In this document: positions 39,145 through 52,200 of the stretch, in pieces
Position numbering within the stretch: position 1 is the stretch's first letter
How the letters are laid out: every line of letters starts with the position of its first letter
Source of the DNA: Cercis canadensis
Lineage: Eukaryota > Streptophyta > Magnoliopsida > Fabales > Fabaceae
Length of the DNA stretch: 64,000 nucleotides
NCBI GenBank assembly: GCA_003255065.1
Contig: QAOA01007661.1
Location: forward strand, 70,734 to 134,733
Reading direction: 5' to 3'
The notes under the pieces: model-generated
Seen by the model: the letters and a program-made list of their open reading frames with translations, nothing else
Told to the model about the DNA's origin: nothing
The model's database searches: none
Position numbers and translations under genes: made by a program

Positions 39145-39424
39145 TAGTAAAAACCCTTTTCAATTTTCAATCAGCCAATCTCAACTGGATCTTAGAAACC
39201 CAGATCAAACACAAGAGCAACAGTGTCACAAAGTCAACCCCAAAAGAAACCCTAACCCTAACAAGCCCTTGAAGGATTTAGTAAAAACCCTTTTCAATTT
39301 TCAATCAGCCAATCTCAACTGGATCTTAGAAACCCAGAAGAACCCACCGATCAAACACAAGAGCAACAGTGTCAGAAAGTCAACCCCAAAAGAAACCCTA
39401 ACCCTAACAAGCCCTTGAAGGATT
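39145..39424. repeat. Tandem duplication in the XS gene leader, with telo-box motifs
   Basis: Two head-to-tail copies lie at 39145-39278 (134 bp) and 39279-39424 (146 bp). They differ mainly by a 12-bp insertion and single changes. Each carries aaaccctaaccctaac, containing the telo-box motif aaaccctaa common in promoters and leaders of plant growth-related genes. The duplication begins 31 bp upstream of the ATG. No N lies between the copies, so it is likely real. Confidence 0.85.
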
Positions 39425-40400
39425 TCAAACACAGATCAAAACAAAATTCAAGAGGAACTGATATATAGGAGGGAAAGAGAGAGAGATCAACGAAATTTCT
39501 CAAACCTTTTGGGGTAAACTTTGAAGCTCCATAGTGAGAGTGACAGAGGATGATTCAGAAAGTTGGATCAGTGTATCAATGTGAGATTGTGTTTGGGAAC
39601 TAAGAAAATCAGAAATTGGATTTGAAGATAGAGAGAGAGTTAGCAGTTGTGGATCTTCGCTGGATCGCATTGAAAGGTAGCTTTGGATTCATAGTGTTAT
39701 CCGTTTCAGGTGATCCAAACTGTTGGTGGGAGTGGTTCCTAATTTACTGCCAGTTGACATGAATGGGTTATTGCTTTGCTTTATAAAAAAGTGCCCGACG
39801 AAACGCGTCCACTCACAAATAAATAAAGTGCAATACGCGTCCTCCGCCATTTTTTATTTAAAAAAAATATTCCAATTGTAGTTGCTTTTAGTTTCCAAAC
39901 TATTTATTTCTTTTTTATGTTCAATCTATATTCTATTTTTTATTTTTTTTACCTGCCATATAAATATTTTTATTTAAATATTTCAATTTAAAAAAATATA
40001 CAGAAATTACTATTGAGAAGGGAGACTTTATCCAAAATTTGTAATTTCAAATTATTCTATTGAAAATGATAATTCATGAGTTTCACTAAAAAAATAAGTT
40101 TAAATTGAGAAACAGTTTGGAAACAGCTACAACATGATTTTTTTTTTTTCGAAATAAAGGTCTTCAAGTTTTTAATTTTATTTTATAATTTGAATGTTAC
40201 TTTTGTTTTATTGTTTTTTGTTGGGGGTGGGGGGGCGGGGGGTGGGTTAAACATACATTTTGAAGGGCTCGGCCCAGTTAAATCGATTATAGAGCTAGGC
40301 TGGGCCCTAAAAAGATTAGTCTGAATAACATAGGCCTATTGGGCCAACCAAAAGTAGTCCGTTGATCAAACGGGCTGGCCCAAATTTATTTTCTTTTGTT
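39425..40400. other. Upstream region of the XS gene
   Basis: This holds promoter sequence of the XS gene, then AT-rich DNA with a G-rich run (about 40221-40245). No other gene was seen. Confidence 0.4.
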
Positions 40401-40407
40401 TTTTGAG

Positions 40408-40820
40408 AAAAGTTCTAAAAACTCTCTTGAACTATGTTCTTGTTATATTTTACCCCATATACTTTAAAAACGTAGGAAATACCTCCTTGAACTTTCAAAA
40501 TGTGCACTTTACCCCCGACCCTGACGTTCATCCATTAATGTGCACATAATGTGATTAATCTAAGCCATAATACAATTTTATAAGAGTATAAATAAAAATA
40601 AATTTATAAAAATTGGGGTCAAAAAGTAATATTCAAAGGGTTTTATGGTCAAATTATAATATTAAAATCCCTTCTTCTGTCCATTAATGGACGGAGGTCA
40701 AAGTCGTGGAGGTAAAGTGTACATTTTAAAAGTTCAAGAAGATCTTTCCTACATTTTTGAAACATATGAGATAAAATACAACAAGAGCATAATTAAAAAG
40801 AGATTTTAAGATTTTTACCT
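40408..40820. mobile_element. MITE-like element with ~110-bp inverted ends
   Basis: Bases 40408-40525 (strings ttgttatattttacccca and gtaggaaatac...cttgaactt) reappear inverted at about 40700-40820. Similarity is clear but imperfect, so it is old. There is no coding capacity. The target duplication is not clear, so the superfamily (Mutator-like is likely for such long ends) is tentative and the borders approximate. Confidence 0.6.
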
Positions 40821-40899
40821 TGCTTTTTTACAAACATTTTAAAATAAATTTTTAATTTTTTAAATTTCACAAAATAAATAAATTAGTCTACAATACTGT

Positions 40900-41640
40900 T
40901 AAAAAATTAATGATAATACTGACGTAACAAAGACGTAGACACGGCGAAGGAAAAAAAAATTTATTCGCACTCCCTCCTTCCTCCGTCCTCCGTCCTCCGT
41001 CCATGCCCCTCTCTGCATTTCTCTCTCCTCCTCTCTCTCTCTCAAGCACATTTTCAAAGGGGGTTCTCTATTTGAATGGGTTGACAAGTTGGGAAGAGTA
41101 GCTATGTTAAAGTTTATGAGTGTGGTTGGCGGCAAGTCTTGGGTTCTAGGTAAGGCGCTTGAGGGAGGTGCGGGCGAGAAGCGAAGGAGACCGAGAGCAG
41201 AGAGGGTGTGCGAAAGGGAGACATGGGCATCTGAAAGAGGAAGGCCGAGAGAGGGAGGAATTGCGAGAGGTTGTGCAGAGAGAGAATAGTGCACACGAGG
41301 AAGATAGAGAGAAATTGAAAAACATAGCACTAAGAGAAAAAAGAAATAGCAGAGAGTGAGAGTGAGAGACCAAGATTGAGAAAGTGAAGAAAACGAGTGA
41401 GAGACTGAGATTGAGCTACTTGGTACGACCCCCTTGTTCTCTTCAGCCGAACAATTTCAACCTCGCAGAAGCTTCATCAAATCTTCAATACATGTCTTCA
41501 ATGGCCCCTTCTTCTTCTTCTTTTTCCTCTTTCTCTTTCTCTCTCTGGTGTGCATGAAATCTTCTGTAGCTTCCATGGCTGCAACCTGTTGGGGTCGTGG
41601 GTTGACCCGTCGGAGAAAGAAGAAATGCTACAGTATTTAG
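40900..41640. repeat. CT/GA-rich low-complexity region
   Basis: Strongly purine/pyrimidine-skewed DNA (ctccgtcctccgtcctccgt, ctctctctctc, gagagagag runs). Open frames here on both strands are products of the skew and carry no protein motif. Confidence 0.6.
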
Positions 41641-42205
41641 CTTATTTTTAATAAAAAAAACTCCTCAACTTTTAATTAGGCCTTAATTAAGTATTAATTA
41701 CAATATTAATAATCTCTTAATGAGGGAGAGTGAATAAAAATAATTATTTGTCCCATGGCTGCTACGTGAACATCACATCACTGTTAGTTTTTGGACGGTA
41801 TTAAAAGTATGGATCAATTTTTTCATTTTTTAAAACTTAAAGGACTAAAAAGTTCTATTTAAAAATAAGATGATCAAAATGTTCTTATAACCAAAATGAA
41901 AAAGCTAAAATTGCATTTAAGCCTTTTTAAAACTGAACCGGTCATTAAACCATTTTGGTTGATGACCAGTAGTCCGATTTTTAAAACATTGCATAAAACT
42001 TTAAAATCAATATTATCTTTAATATCTTACATCAATAATTTAGATATCTTATTTAATATCATACTTATTGTAACAGTATAATTTTACATAAAAAAATAAT
42101 ATATAATTATGCCTAATTATATTATTTAACTTATGTTGTGTTTGGATGATGTATTTTTAAAATTTATAAGAATTTAAAATACATGTAATTAAAATGCTAT
42201 ATTTT
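41641..42205. other. AT-rich intergenic DNA
   Basis: No gene, RNA or mobile-element end was recognised. Confidence 0.35.
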
Positions 42206-42209
42206 AAAT

Positions 42210-42562
42210 ATAAAAAGTTCAATTTACCCCCTTCAATTTATAATCATGTGTGGTTTATCCCAAAAATTATAAAAAAAAAAAAATGCAAGAAACTCCTAAT
42301 AACTATCAAAATGTGTAAAAACCCTGATACTCAGATGACCATCCAAAAATGAAAGGAAAATGTCACGTGTCACTTTCATTTTCCTCTTACGTGCGTGACA
42401 CATAGTATTTTCCATCTATTTTTGGACGGTCGTCTAGGGATATGGGATTTTTTACACATTTTGATAGTTGATAGAGGTTTCTTGCACATTTATAATTTTA
42501 GTGGTAAACCGCACATGATCTATATTTTGAGGGGATAAATTGGATTTTTCCCTTTCAAATAT
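42210..42562. mobile_element. MITE-like element with ~130-bp inverted ends
   Basis: The left arm (from aaaaagttcaatttaccccc through caaaatgtgtaaaaaccc to accatccaaaaatg) is matched by an inverted right arm ending near 42560. Between them are short strings such as gtcacgtgtcac. Possible 9-bp target copies are tttaaatat (left) and ttcaaatat (right), 8 of 9, which would suit a Mutator-like MITE. It has no coding capacity. Confidence 0.6.
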
Positions 42563-44431
42563 TTGAATTTACAAAATACTTTATTTGTATACATTTTATT
42601 ATAAAAGAGGAATTTAACCCAAAAAAAGAAACTCATTGAGTCAACTCAGACTCAAACTTAATATTAACAAATTCAATGACTTAATTCTCTGCAAACTCAC
42701 AGAGTCAATTTACTGCCATTGTTGAAATATGTAGCAAACTTGATTCTCTTGTTAGGGAACTCTTGCTTACTTGATTTTTTTTATTTACTTCTTGAGTTGC
42801 TAGTAGTTGATAAAAGCTTCATTTTATTTTAGATTGAGTTAAGAGCTTGACCATTTTTTTGTGTGTTTGGTGAAAGGAGGAATATGAATGAAGAGTTGTT
42901 TGCATTAGTGGTGGTGCTGGTGGTCGATGACAACGATGCTGGTTGGAGGAGTGCTAGGATGGTGAACAAAATGGAGAGTAGAGGTATTAGGGTGGGGTGG
43001 GAGGGAGATGAGAAGTCTCCGGGTGTCAGGAAAGAAGGAGAAAGAGACTAAAAAATGAATTTGAAATTCACTCTATCTAGAGTGAATTTGAAATATATTA
43101 TATTGAGACTTTAAAAGTCAGTAAAAAAATACACTAAAATTTTGAAAATACTTTTAAAAATTATCTAAACAGGGCAATTGAAAATTAACATTTTAAATAC
43201 ACTCTATAAATACTCTATCCAAACACACCCTTAATTTAGTAAAAAAATATTAAATTTCAAAGAAGTTCAAGTTGAAAACTGAAGGTGGGAAAAAAGAGCA
43301 TACAAGGGAAGAAAGTTTGATTCGGATTCTTCACTCAAGAAGGTCAGTGAAGCTGTGGTGACCAAGGAGAAATAGAAACCAATCAGCTTGGAGATTGAAG
43401 AAGAATTAGAGTTTCCCTATGAAGAAGTAGATTCGGAGAAAAAGGCAGCAACGAGAGAAGTTACTTACGGGTCAGTTGGGTCAACCTAGATCATGATCTG
43501 CCTTGACCTAACTAACAATTAGATTAGTCAAGTAATATGTTTTTTTTTTCTATAAAGTGGTTCTTACATTTTTAGTGTGAGAATAATTTCTGCTCGAATT
43601 TCGGCATACTCTAGCTACTAGTATTTTTAATGAGATTTAAACTACAATTAGTCATATAATTTGTAGTTCAAACTTGAACTCTTTGTGGAGTCATGAATTT
43701 TCTATTAACAAAAACTATAGTGTATGGTCTTAATTTTAAAGTAATTGTCATTTTGTTAGGTTAAAAGTAAAATAAAACCAGTGTATGCAAGAGCAAAGTA
43801 ACTATTAAATTGGACAAGTGGTTTGAGTGCACTGAGTATTAGCATGTAAGGTCATTTCTAAAGTTGACTTTAGTCTACATGGAAAAGTGAGTTAAAAGTG
43901 TTACCCATAATAGGATTCCTCAATTTACACCCTTTTGCTTTAAGGAATGTCACTTGGGGGCCAACCCATTATAGATTACTTCCCTATTCAGTCTCCACGT
44001 TCTGCTGTCCATTATAACTAACTTTGAGTTGAAGATTGGAAAGGGTATTAAAAAAGTATCCAATGGCTGACCATGTAAAGCGCCTCATCATGCTTCACCA
44101 TCATATAGGTTTTCTTTGTGGATGCAATCTCAGATCAAGTTGATATTTCCAGCTAAAAATATGCATTTTAACAAGAGTATCCCAGGAATTAAGATATTCT
44201 TGGAAATGCATTCATCACTTTTATAGAAAATATCAAATGGAAGCAAATCCCATAAGAGGAACTCCTCAGAGTCTCTTACATTGCTAGTTTTAGAAGTCAA
44301 GAGAAAGCTAGCTAGTTGTTGAGAGAGACATAAACATTGAAGTAAAAGCAAGACAAGTGTTGGGCTGAAACTGAGAGATAAACACAGCACAATTATTGTA
44401 GTTGTTTTTTGTGGAAGCAGAAAGAGACCCA
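42563..44431. other. Intergenic DNA upstream of the golgin gene
   Basis: A few short frames (for example 42863-43051) lack motifs. The last few hundred bases are the likely promoter and 5' UTR of the gene starting at 44432. Confidence 0.35.
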
Positions 44432-45839
44432 ATGCAGAAAATGAAGAACCTTGGGAGTATTGGAAGCAGTGGGAGGCTATCAACAGAAGAGATTAATGAA
44501 GATGAGGAGGTTTCGAAATTGGCCATTTCCACATTTCAAGCCAAGGAAGAAGAGATTGAGAGGAAAAAGATGGAGGTAAAAGAGAGAGTTAAACTTCAAC
44601 TTGGCCGCGCCGAAGAGGAGACACGGCGCTTGACCCAAATCTGGGAAGTAAGTTCCATGATTCTGCACCTAGCTAGGATCATATTCATAAAAATGTTTTT
44701 TTTTTTGTTTTGACTTTGGATTGGAACATGAAATTTACAAACTCTGAAAATGATCACAGTACCACTCAATAAGTCCTTTAATGCATAAAAATGTCTTTAC
44801 AAAAAAGAATACACATTAATAAAAAGAGAAGAGGAACTCACAAGTTCACTTTTCATTGCCATGCATTTTTTCAGTTCTTGAAGTTGAATTCTAAGAGTTA
44901 ATGTTATTTGCCATACAATCTGATAGGAGCTTGACGTTCTGGAAGATCCTATGAGAAAGGAAGTTGCGCTTGTACGTAAGAAGATTGACATGGCTAACAG
45001 AGATTTGAAGCCACTCGGACAGAGCTGCCAGAAAAAGGTGCAATACTTCTCAGCGCTATTCCTTTTTTTTTTTTTTCATAGAAATAATTTTCAAGAAAAA
45101 AAATTTAGCCTAAAAATGATGCAAGAGTTCTTAAAATTCAGTCAATTCCTTGCAGGTGCCTGAGGAACTAGAAAAATTACAGCAAAAAAACTAAGTTATA
45201 TAGTTATTATGTTTATATATGTAGTTATTGTGTTTANATTACAGCAAAAAAATTAAGTTATATAGTTATTATGTTTATATATGTAGTTATTGTGTTTAAA
45301 TATGTAATTAACATATTTAAAATATATCAAATATAAATAAAATAATCATATAATTCAAGGGTATATCTACTTGACATCAAGTACCTGCAAAGAAAACATG
45401 ATGCACCCGAAGAAATTTGATTGAAACTTAAGCACCCTTGCCTCATTTTGTTTATTTTTTCCTTATATTATTGTATTTTTAATAAATTTAAAATAATCAA
45501 AATGGACATTTCACCTTTAAAATTGACTGATAGGAGAAAGAGTATAAAGAAGCCCTAGAAGCTTTCAACGAAAAGAACAAAGAGAAAGCTCATCTGGTAG
45601 CCACATTAATGGAGGTATCATACATGACAGATAAGAGTTCTATAACTTGATTTTTAAGGAAAAGTTGAAGTTTTATTCTTGTTTTGGTAACCCACCAATA
45701 ATTTTTATTCATGTTTGCAATTTTGTACTAGATGCTGACGGAGAGTGAAAGAATGAGGATGAAGAAACTGGAGGAGCTGAGCAAAATCATTGAATCCTTG
45801 AAGCAAAACAATAATAGCTACGTGGGTACTGGCTACTGA
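44432..45839 (+). CDS. RAB6-interacting-golgin-like protein (DUF662), 4 exons, 171 aa
   Basis: Exons 44432-44647, 44927-45037, 45534-45614 and 45732-45839 join in phase. The protein is almost entirely charged and heptad-like (coiled coil). It carries the family landmarks MKNLGSIGSSGRLS at the N terminus, then AISTFQAKEEEIERKK, DPMRKEVALVRKKID, NRDLKPLGQSCQKKEKEYKE and a C-terminal SERMRMKKLEELSKIIE. Length is usual for the plant DUF662 family, which databases call RAB6-interacting golgin because of similarity to animal GORAB. A Golgi role is inferred from that name; the plant function is poorly known. The downstream kelch gene is convergent, with only about 410 bp between the stop codons. Intron 2 contains a single N with duplicated flanks. 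Confidence 0.88.
45176..45298. repeat. Duplicated flanks around a single N (assembly)
   Basis: Bases 45176-45236 and 45238-45298 are almost identical copies on both sides of the N at 45237, within intron 2 of the golgin-like gene. This is probably an unmerged overlap. Confidence 0.8.
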
Positions 45840-46251
45840 GTTTATAAACTCGCTTCATTCAACATTCTGTGGCTTTGCATTTAGCTGTACTTTTATTTTT
45901 GTGATTCAACGTCTTTTGATTAATGCTATTTAGACAATTATACCAATCACATCGTCGCCATTAGAGTAGAAATTAGGTTAAAGTTGGAATCACTTCCCAT
46001 ATATTAAAGCTTATATAAATAAACATACATTTATCCATGTTTGATGTACAACATAATCTCCAATTCAGGAAATTGAATAAATCAATATTCAGATTATATT
46101 CGTAAACTGTACCAATACTTTACAGTGAACAACCATCTTCGGATTTCAAGTTAAGTTAGAGAAATATTCATTACGGACCTCTTGTTCCTTGTCTCCAGAA
46201 AAAAAAAAAAGAAAAAAAAAACAGAAAAAATCAATTCCATCATACAAATGT
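45840..46251. other. Convergent 3' spacer
   Basis: This region is shared by the 3' UTRs of the golgin-like gene (+) and the kelch gene (-). An A-rich run lies at 46198-46230. Nothing else was recognised. Confidence 0.45.
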
Positions 46252-49200
46252 TCAAATAGGTAGCTGTTTGTACTCTGCCATAAGTTTGGGAATATCATCC
46301 ATGCGCAGCTGCAATAGGATTAAAGGGAGAGTGAGAAAGTTAGGAAAAGGTCTTACAATTAAAAGAAAAAAAGACAAGAAAATGATGGGGCGCAATAATA
46401 TTGAAGTGGACTGTCACTTCATTAGGGATATGATCAAAAGAAGACAAATTTTTACAGCATATATGAGGCCTAATGATCAGATTAAGATAGGAGATATATT
46501 CACCAAAGCTCTAAAACAGGAGTAATTTTTCAGAATCATGTTACAAGCTCGGCATGTTAGGTATCTATACTATACACCAGCTTGTGGGGTAGTGTTAGGA
46601 AACCATAGTTATATTTTAGGGTGAGTTTGTAAATTGTAGAAAGTTGTCTTGCATTTATAGGAATTGGAAAATAGATGAGATAATTTCTTCGGCCCAAACA
46701 AACTCTTTCCTTTCTCTCTCTACGTTTCAACAATAAAGAAGCAACAATTATCAGAGAACTATGGTAAGTTTTCACTGTGTTCAAAATATTACCTATGGAA
46801 CATGATAAGATTTCAATTTTTCTAATTTTGGGAAGAAAAGCATAGCCAAGGAAAAACAAAATTACAAGCAAAAGAGAATGTCCACTTAACTTCAAAAGCA
46901 TACCTGAGAAACATTTTTGACATGGTAAAATTCGTACTTCACATGCCCCGCGAAATCAGGCAGCAAATTAGATCCACTGCTTTCTCTAATGAAGTCACAA
47001 GAAGAAGTAAAGTAAGGAAAGATATTCGTCTATTTAGTTCAAAGGAAAAGCAGATTGTCCATAAACTCAACTTAAATGCAAAAACAATGCAAGCAATTGG
47101 AGGTTACAATATGTGAAAAGAAATATTCTATTTCAATCTTCATTCATATAACGCATGGTTAAATGCTCAAAGAAAATTAAAATAAATCACTGATAAAAAT
47201 CTAGTTGATGAAATAAGAGCAGAGGATACGAATTCTATGTCTAAGTTCCCATGTGGAAGTCCACCATTTTTTTTCTCTTTGGACAAACACTCAGTATATG
47301 TCGTCTGTGTTAACATAAAATGTGTTTTGGTAATGAACAAATGCCAACTTAACCCAATAATAGAGAGAAACCAGAAAAGAAATATTTCCGAAGAATCATC
47401 TTCCCATTACAATGCAAGGATGACCATGAAAGCTACGTCAATTTTATACTTCAAATGCGTAGCCAATGCCATTTATAGAAAGAGTAACAAAGTGCCATCG
47501 TAATTTTTGCAATAGGCAGTTCAAATGGCTTGGGCAATCAACAACTGAGCCACAAGAAAGTACTGCGATGAGTGTTCTTTCTCCAAGCTTCTGAGAGGTT
47601 CATAAGATTGTGTAAGAGTAAGACTCATTCCAATTCCTTAGATCTACAACAATTTACTGTTAATATGAGATACTAGAGGGTTTTAATTACTGACCTCAAG
47701 GGGATGTCAGTAAGTTTAGGAACACTACTCGGACAAAATGTTAAACCTGTAATCCAACTCAAAGAAGAAAATAAAATCCCATGCCTCATGAACCATTTGA
47801 CCTCTAGTAAACTCCTATCATGTTATTTACCCTTTTTCTTTTCAATTATCATCTAAGGAACTCTCCACAAGCTTTTACATCCTATTCACAACAGTAATTA
47901 CTATTTGTAAATTCATCATCCTGACGGAGAGTGGCGACAAAGATGTTCTCATTCTTTCCCAAACTAACAGTATTAACTGTGTTGCAGCCCCAAATCAATC
48001 AGGCTCATTAAATCACGTGTAATGAACTCCTTCAATAAGAAGTAATCACTAGAGTCACTACGAGATATCTTGGTCGCTACTCTCAGAACCCAACAACATA
48101 GCTTATGTGCAAAAAAACAACCAACAACTTTGTCCAAGCAGTATGGGAGAATGATTTAAGAAAGATTGATCACCTCAATCCTTCAATTAGTTCCAAAAGA
48201 GACACTACAAGATGTCCTGGCTTCTTTAATCTATTGCTAGTTACCACAACCTTTTGCTAAGATCTCCCAGTTTCACTCTCTTCAAAGATCAGCTGAATAA
48301 AACCAAGTTACCTATGACAACTGGATCTATATACCTCAGGAAATGCTACCCAGCAACCTTCATGCAAGAGTATGATCATGCAAAATCAGACAAGTAGGAA
48401 GGTGACATCGGATTCTGTGTTATGAATTCATGTCTTTACTAGTACTTAAAAAAAAATAATAACAATTAAACACACGCACAACTGAAAGATGTCAAGAACT
48501 AAACTTATTGATAACCAGAAGTTCATCAAGTTTTGCTTTCGAAAGCAAATGTGTCTTTCATGATCCATGTCAAAATTAAAGGCAAAAGAAGGTGAAGAAA
48601 GCATTGTATAAAAATGTAACTCTTACAGATGGTATCTGTAGATCAGACGTTGATAGTCTCGAAGTAAGGGTCCAAGCTCCTTGAGTTTAACCAAATTTGG
48701 TTCAGACTTCTTCCACTTTTCACGAAGTGCTTCAAGTGCCTTTTTTATGCAAAAAAATACACTTTCAATTAAAATTACTACTTGATATGTCACATGTACA
48801 GTAAATTTTTACATTACCTGTAAATTACCAGATACTGTTTCTCCAGCTAACCTTGATGCTAATTCAAGCAGTTCTTTATCTTGTAACTCATCCATAATTG
48901 GGAGCCTAGTATTTGAAAGTGAAACTGATATCTGCAATCTCCTTTGCAATTCTGAGATGGGAGATACCTCTGTTTGGCTTTCCTGAAAAAACGGACAATT
49001 GTATGTGCCCAGACTTCACTTAGAAGCAATGCATGAAATTTTAGATTGTAAAAACAAAGCCCAAATATACAGAGATAGAGCGCCCCGACTTCAAGTACCA
49101 ATAACAAGGATTGGTTCCAAGCTGAGATCTTTTATTTATATAAATTCACATATGAGAGTTCAAGCAAATGCTAGTGAATTCTGAGGAGAATGCATTTACC

Positions 49201-52200
49201 TTCGATTTCTCAGACTGGTAAAATCTACAGCCAGTGTTTCTCAGATTGGTAAATTCTCAGGAGAACATATGACACTAGATTCTTGATTCTGGTGCTTCTG
49301 ACCATATTTTTAATAATTCTTTTTTTCCTCCACAGTCCACTCTTGTTCTAAATCTTTTCCCACTGTCACCTTAGCTGATGGCTCACGAACTATGGCTATA
49401 GCCATTTGCTAGGCCTAATTCCTTTTTTAGTTATCTTCAGATTATGTTCTTAGCTGTCCATTTAAGTGACTCATATCCTTAGTTGTTCAGTTACATATGT
49501 TAATGATTCTGTTCTTGTACAAGACCAAGAAACAGGATGGATGATTGGTGCAGACCATGAATCTTAGGGGCTCTACCATATAACTATGCCATCATCTCCA
49601 ATGGCTTGTCCCATTGCAGAATCACCTGAAACCATCCACAGACTTTTCAAACATACTAACCTACACAAACTTCATCAAATGGAAAATAGTCTGTCCAAAT
49701 TGTTGTTCTTAGAGTGTGAGATGTGTCAACTTGGAAACATGTCTTTAGTTCATTTTTTCCAAGTCATGTCATAAGTTGGGCTGGGTCTCCATTTTCTCTA
49801 GTCCATTCAAATGTGTGGGGTCTTATTGTGTTAGTTGAAGTTTAGGATTTCAATGGTTAGTCACAATTATTGATGACTATTCCTATTGTACAAGGTAATT
49901 TTTAATGAAAAATCGTAGAAAATTATTTCTATTTTTCAAAGCCTTTGTTCTGAAATCCAAACCCAATTTGGTGTACTATCCGCAATTTACATAGTGATAA
50001 TGAAAGTGAATACTTTTCTGCTTCCTTTTAGACCATTTATGATTTCACAAGGCATTATTCATCAGTCCTCTTGTCCTCATACTCCTCAACAAATGGGGTC
50101 ATTGACCACAAAAATAGACACTTGATTCAAAAGCCATGTACTTCACTTCTCCATATAACTGCGTTGTTGAGGAGTATAAGAACAAGAGGACTGATGAAGA
50201 ATGCAATATGAAGTCATAAAGATCTGAAAGGTAGCTCAAGAAAGTGTTTGCTTGCATTGTCACTACATAAATTGTGGATATGTACACAAATTGGGTTCAA
50301 ATTCTAGCATAAAAGCTTTGAAAAGTGGAAAATAATTATAAACATTCTTTCACTAAAACTAACCAAGTACAACGGTAATAATCATCAACCAAAAAGACAA
50401 AGTACTGAAATCCTAAAGTTGAACAGACAATGAGTACCAGAAATCTAAATGGACTAGAGAAAAAAGAGACTCAGCTCATGACTGATGACAATTACTGACA
50501 TAACTCACACTCTAAAGATAACAATTTGAACAGGCCATGCACCATTTTCTCAAATTTGTGTAGGTCTGGATGTACCAAATTGCTGTGGATCAGCTGGAGT
50601 GATTTTGCAATGAGACAAGCCACTAAACATGTTGGAATAGTGGGATGGTGAAGGCTCAAGACTCACACCATGCACCAATTATCTGTCTCGTATCCCATTC
50701 TTGCACAAGAATAGAATCATCAACCAAGGTAACAAAAAATAGAGGGTATAAGTCAATTGGCTACTTACAACTTGTACAATAAATAGTACAGCCATACACT
50801 GTAACGACTATTTACAGACGTGCCAGTATTCTAACAATTTTTCTCTTGTTCATGTTTACATGAGAAATATATTACTATATAATTAGTTTTTTTCTTTATT
50901 TAATTACCAACAATCAAATAGAAAGAGAATGAAAGATGTTAAACTATTAATAATAAATAGATAAAAACAGATAAAGCACGTTAAGAGTTTAAAAACTGGA
51001 AAGTGGATGAATAGTGTAAGAACTACAAAGAAAAAAGTGGCAAAAAATTAAAGGTTGAAGACTAAGACATTCAGATTATGTAGTAATAATAAGTTGTAAG
51101 GGTTAATTGTAGGATAATTTAGAAATTAAATTTATGGTAAGAAANAAGGGTTAATTGTAGAATAATTTAGAAATTAAATTTATGGTAAGAAATAATTAGA
51201 TGTGTCATGTGAGGTTGGAGGTTAATAATTATACTAATAAGGAAGTGATTATTAAATGAGTGATATTTATTGCATAATCTAAAAAATCAACAATCAATAA
51301 CTTAGTAGATTATAAACTTTTGATAGATATAAATATAAATACTGAAAAACATGCTAATGCGATGTGTCAAAATACAACACATCTAAAGGCATTGAGCTCT
51401 TCACTACGTCTATTCATATATAGAGTGAGAGGGAAGGAAGAGGGAAGGGAGAGGGAAAGTTGCATTGCAATATCAAAATCTGAAAAACTTGTTAGAAGAT
51501 GAATAACTTAAAAAATATATAAAAATAGATCGTAAAGAAAATATTTAGGCTGAAATATTTGTCAACGTCACAAATAAAAAATAAGACATCTAAAAGGATT
51601 ATACATGAACAAGTTAACGAGAGGCCAGGAGAGTGAGTGAAGAAATGTGGGTATCCACTTTAAATCAAATGGAGGATCAAAGAAAAATTGAAGATGATGC
51701 AGATATTTTTTCTGCAATAGTACCCAATAATCAAAATTAACATATGTGTCCTACCCTAAAGCTTGATATATATAAATATTGATATTTAGGTAACAGACCC
51801 AGGTTTCAACATGCATTTTTCAGACATCTCTTCTATCTTGCTCAAATAAGACAGGCTCTGCTATCATTTTCCAACAGCATAATAAGAGGAGTTAGGTGCT
51901 GTCAAAAGAAGTTCAACCAATACCTTGAATGAAGATCGAAAATCATCATTCAACGATGCAGCATCGTTACTTTCAGAAACATTTTTGGGTGGAGATGTAG
52001 TTAATCTCTTAGCAATTGAGTCCTCTGCAGCACAGGGAAAAAGTCAGAGGAGTTTAGGATGTGAAATTTACGTTACAAATTTTCACTAAAGGGGTATATG
52101 CAGAGAAAAGTCAACTTCGCATTAACAAATCATTACAGCTAAAGAATTTTTAGGCTCAAATCCATTTAAGATTACTGTGTACAGCAAACTTGCTGCAGAG

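Noticed and set aside
40899-41640. Several overlapping open frames on both strands
   Set aside because: All lie in GA/CT-skewed low-complexity DNA, with Arg/Glu/Ser or Leu/Ser runs and no domain, start context or splice support.
48623-48625. Stop codon of the kelch gene at 48623
   Set aside because: The stop lies within a good GTAAGAG donor, and two further exons in the right phase follow downstream with coherent protein sequence.
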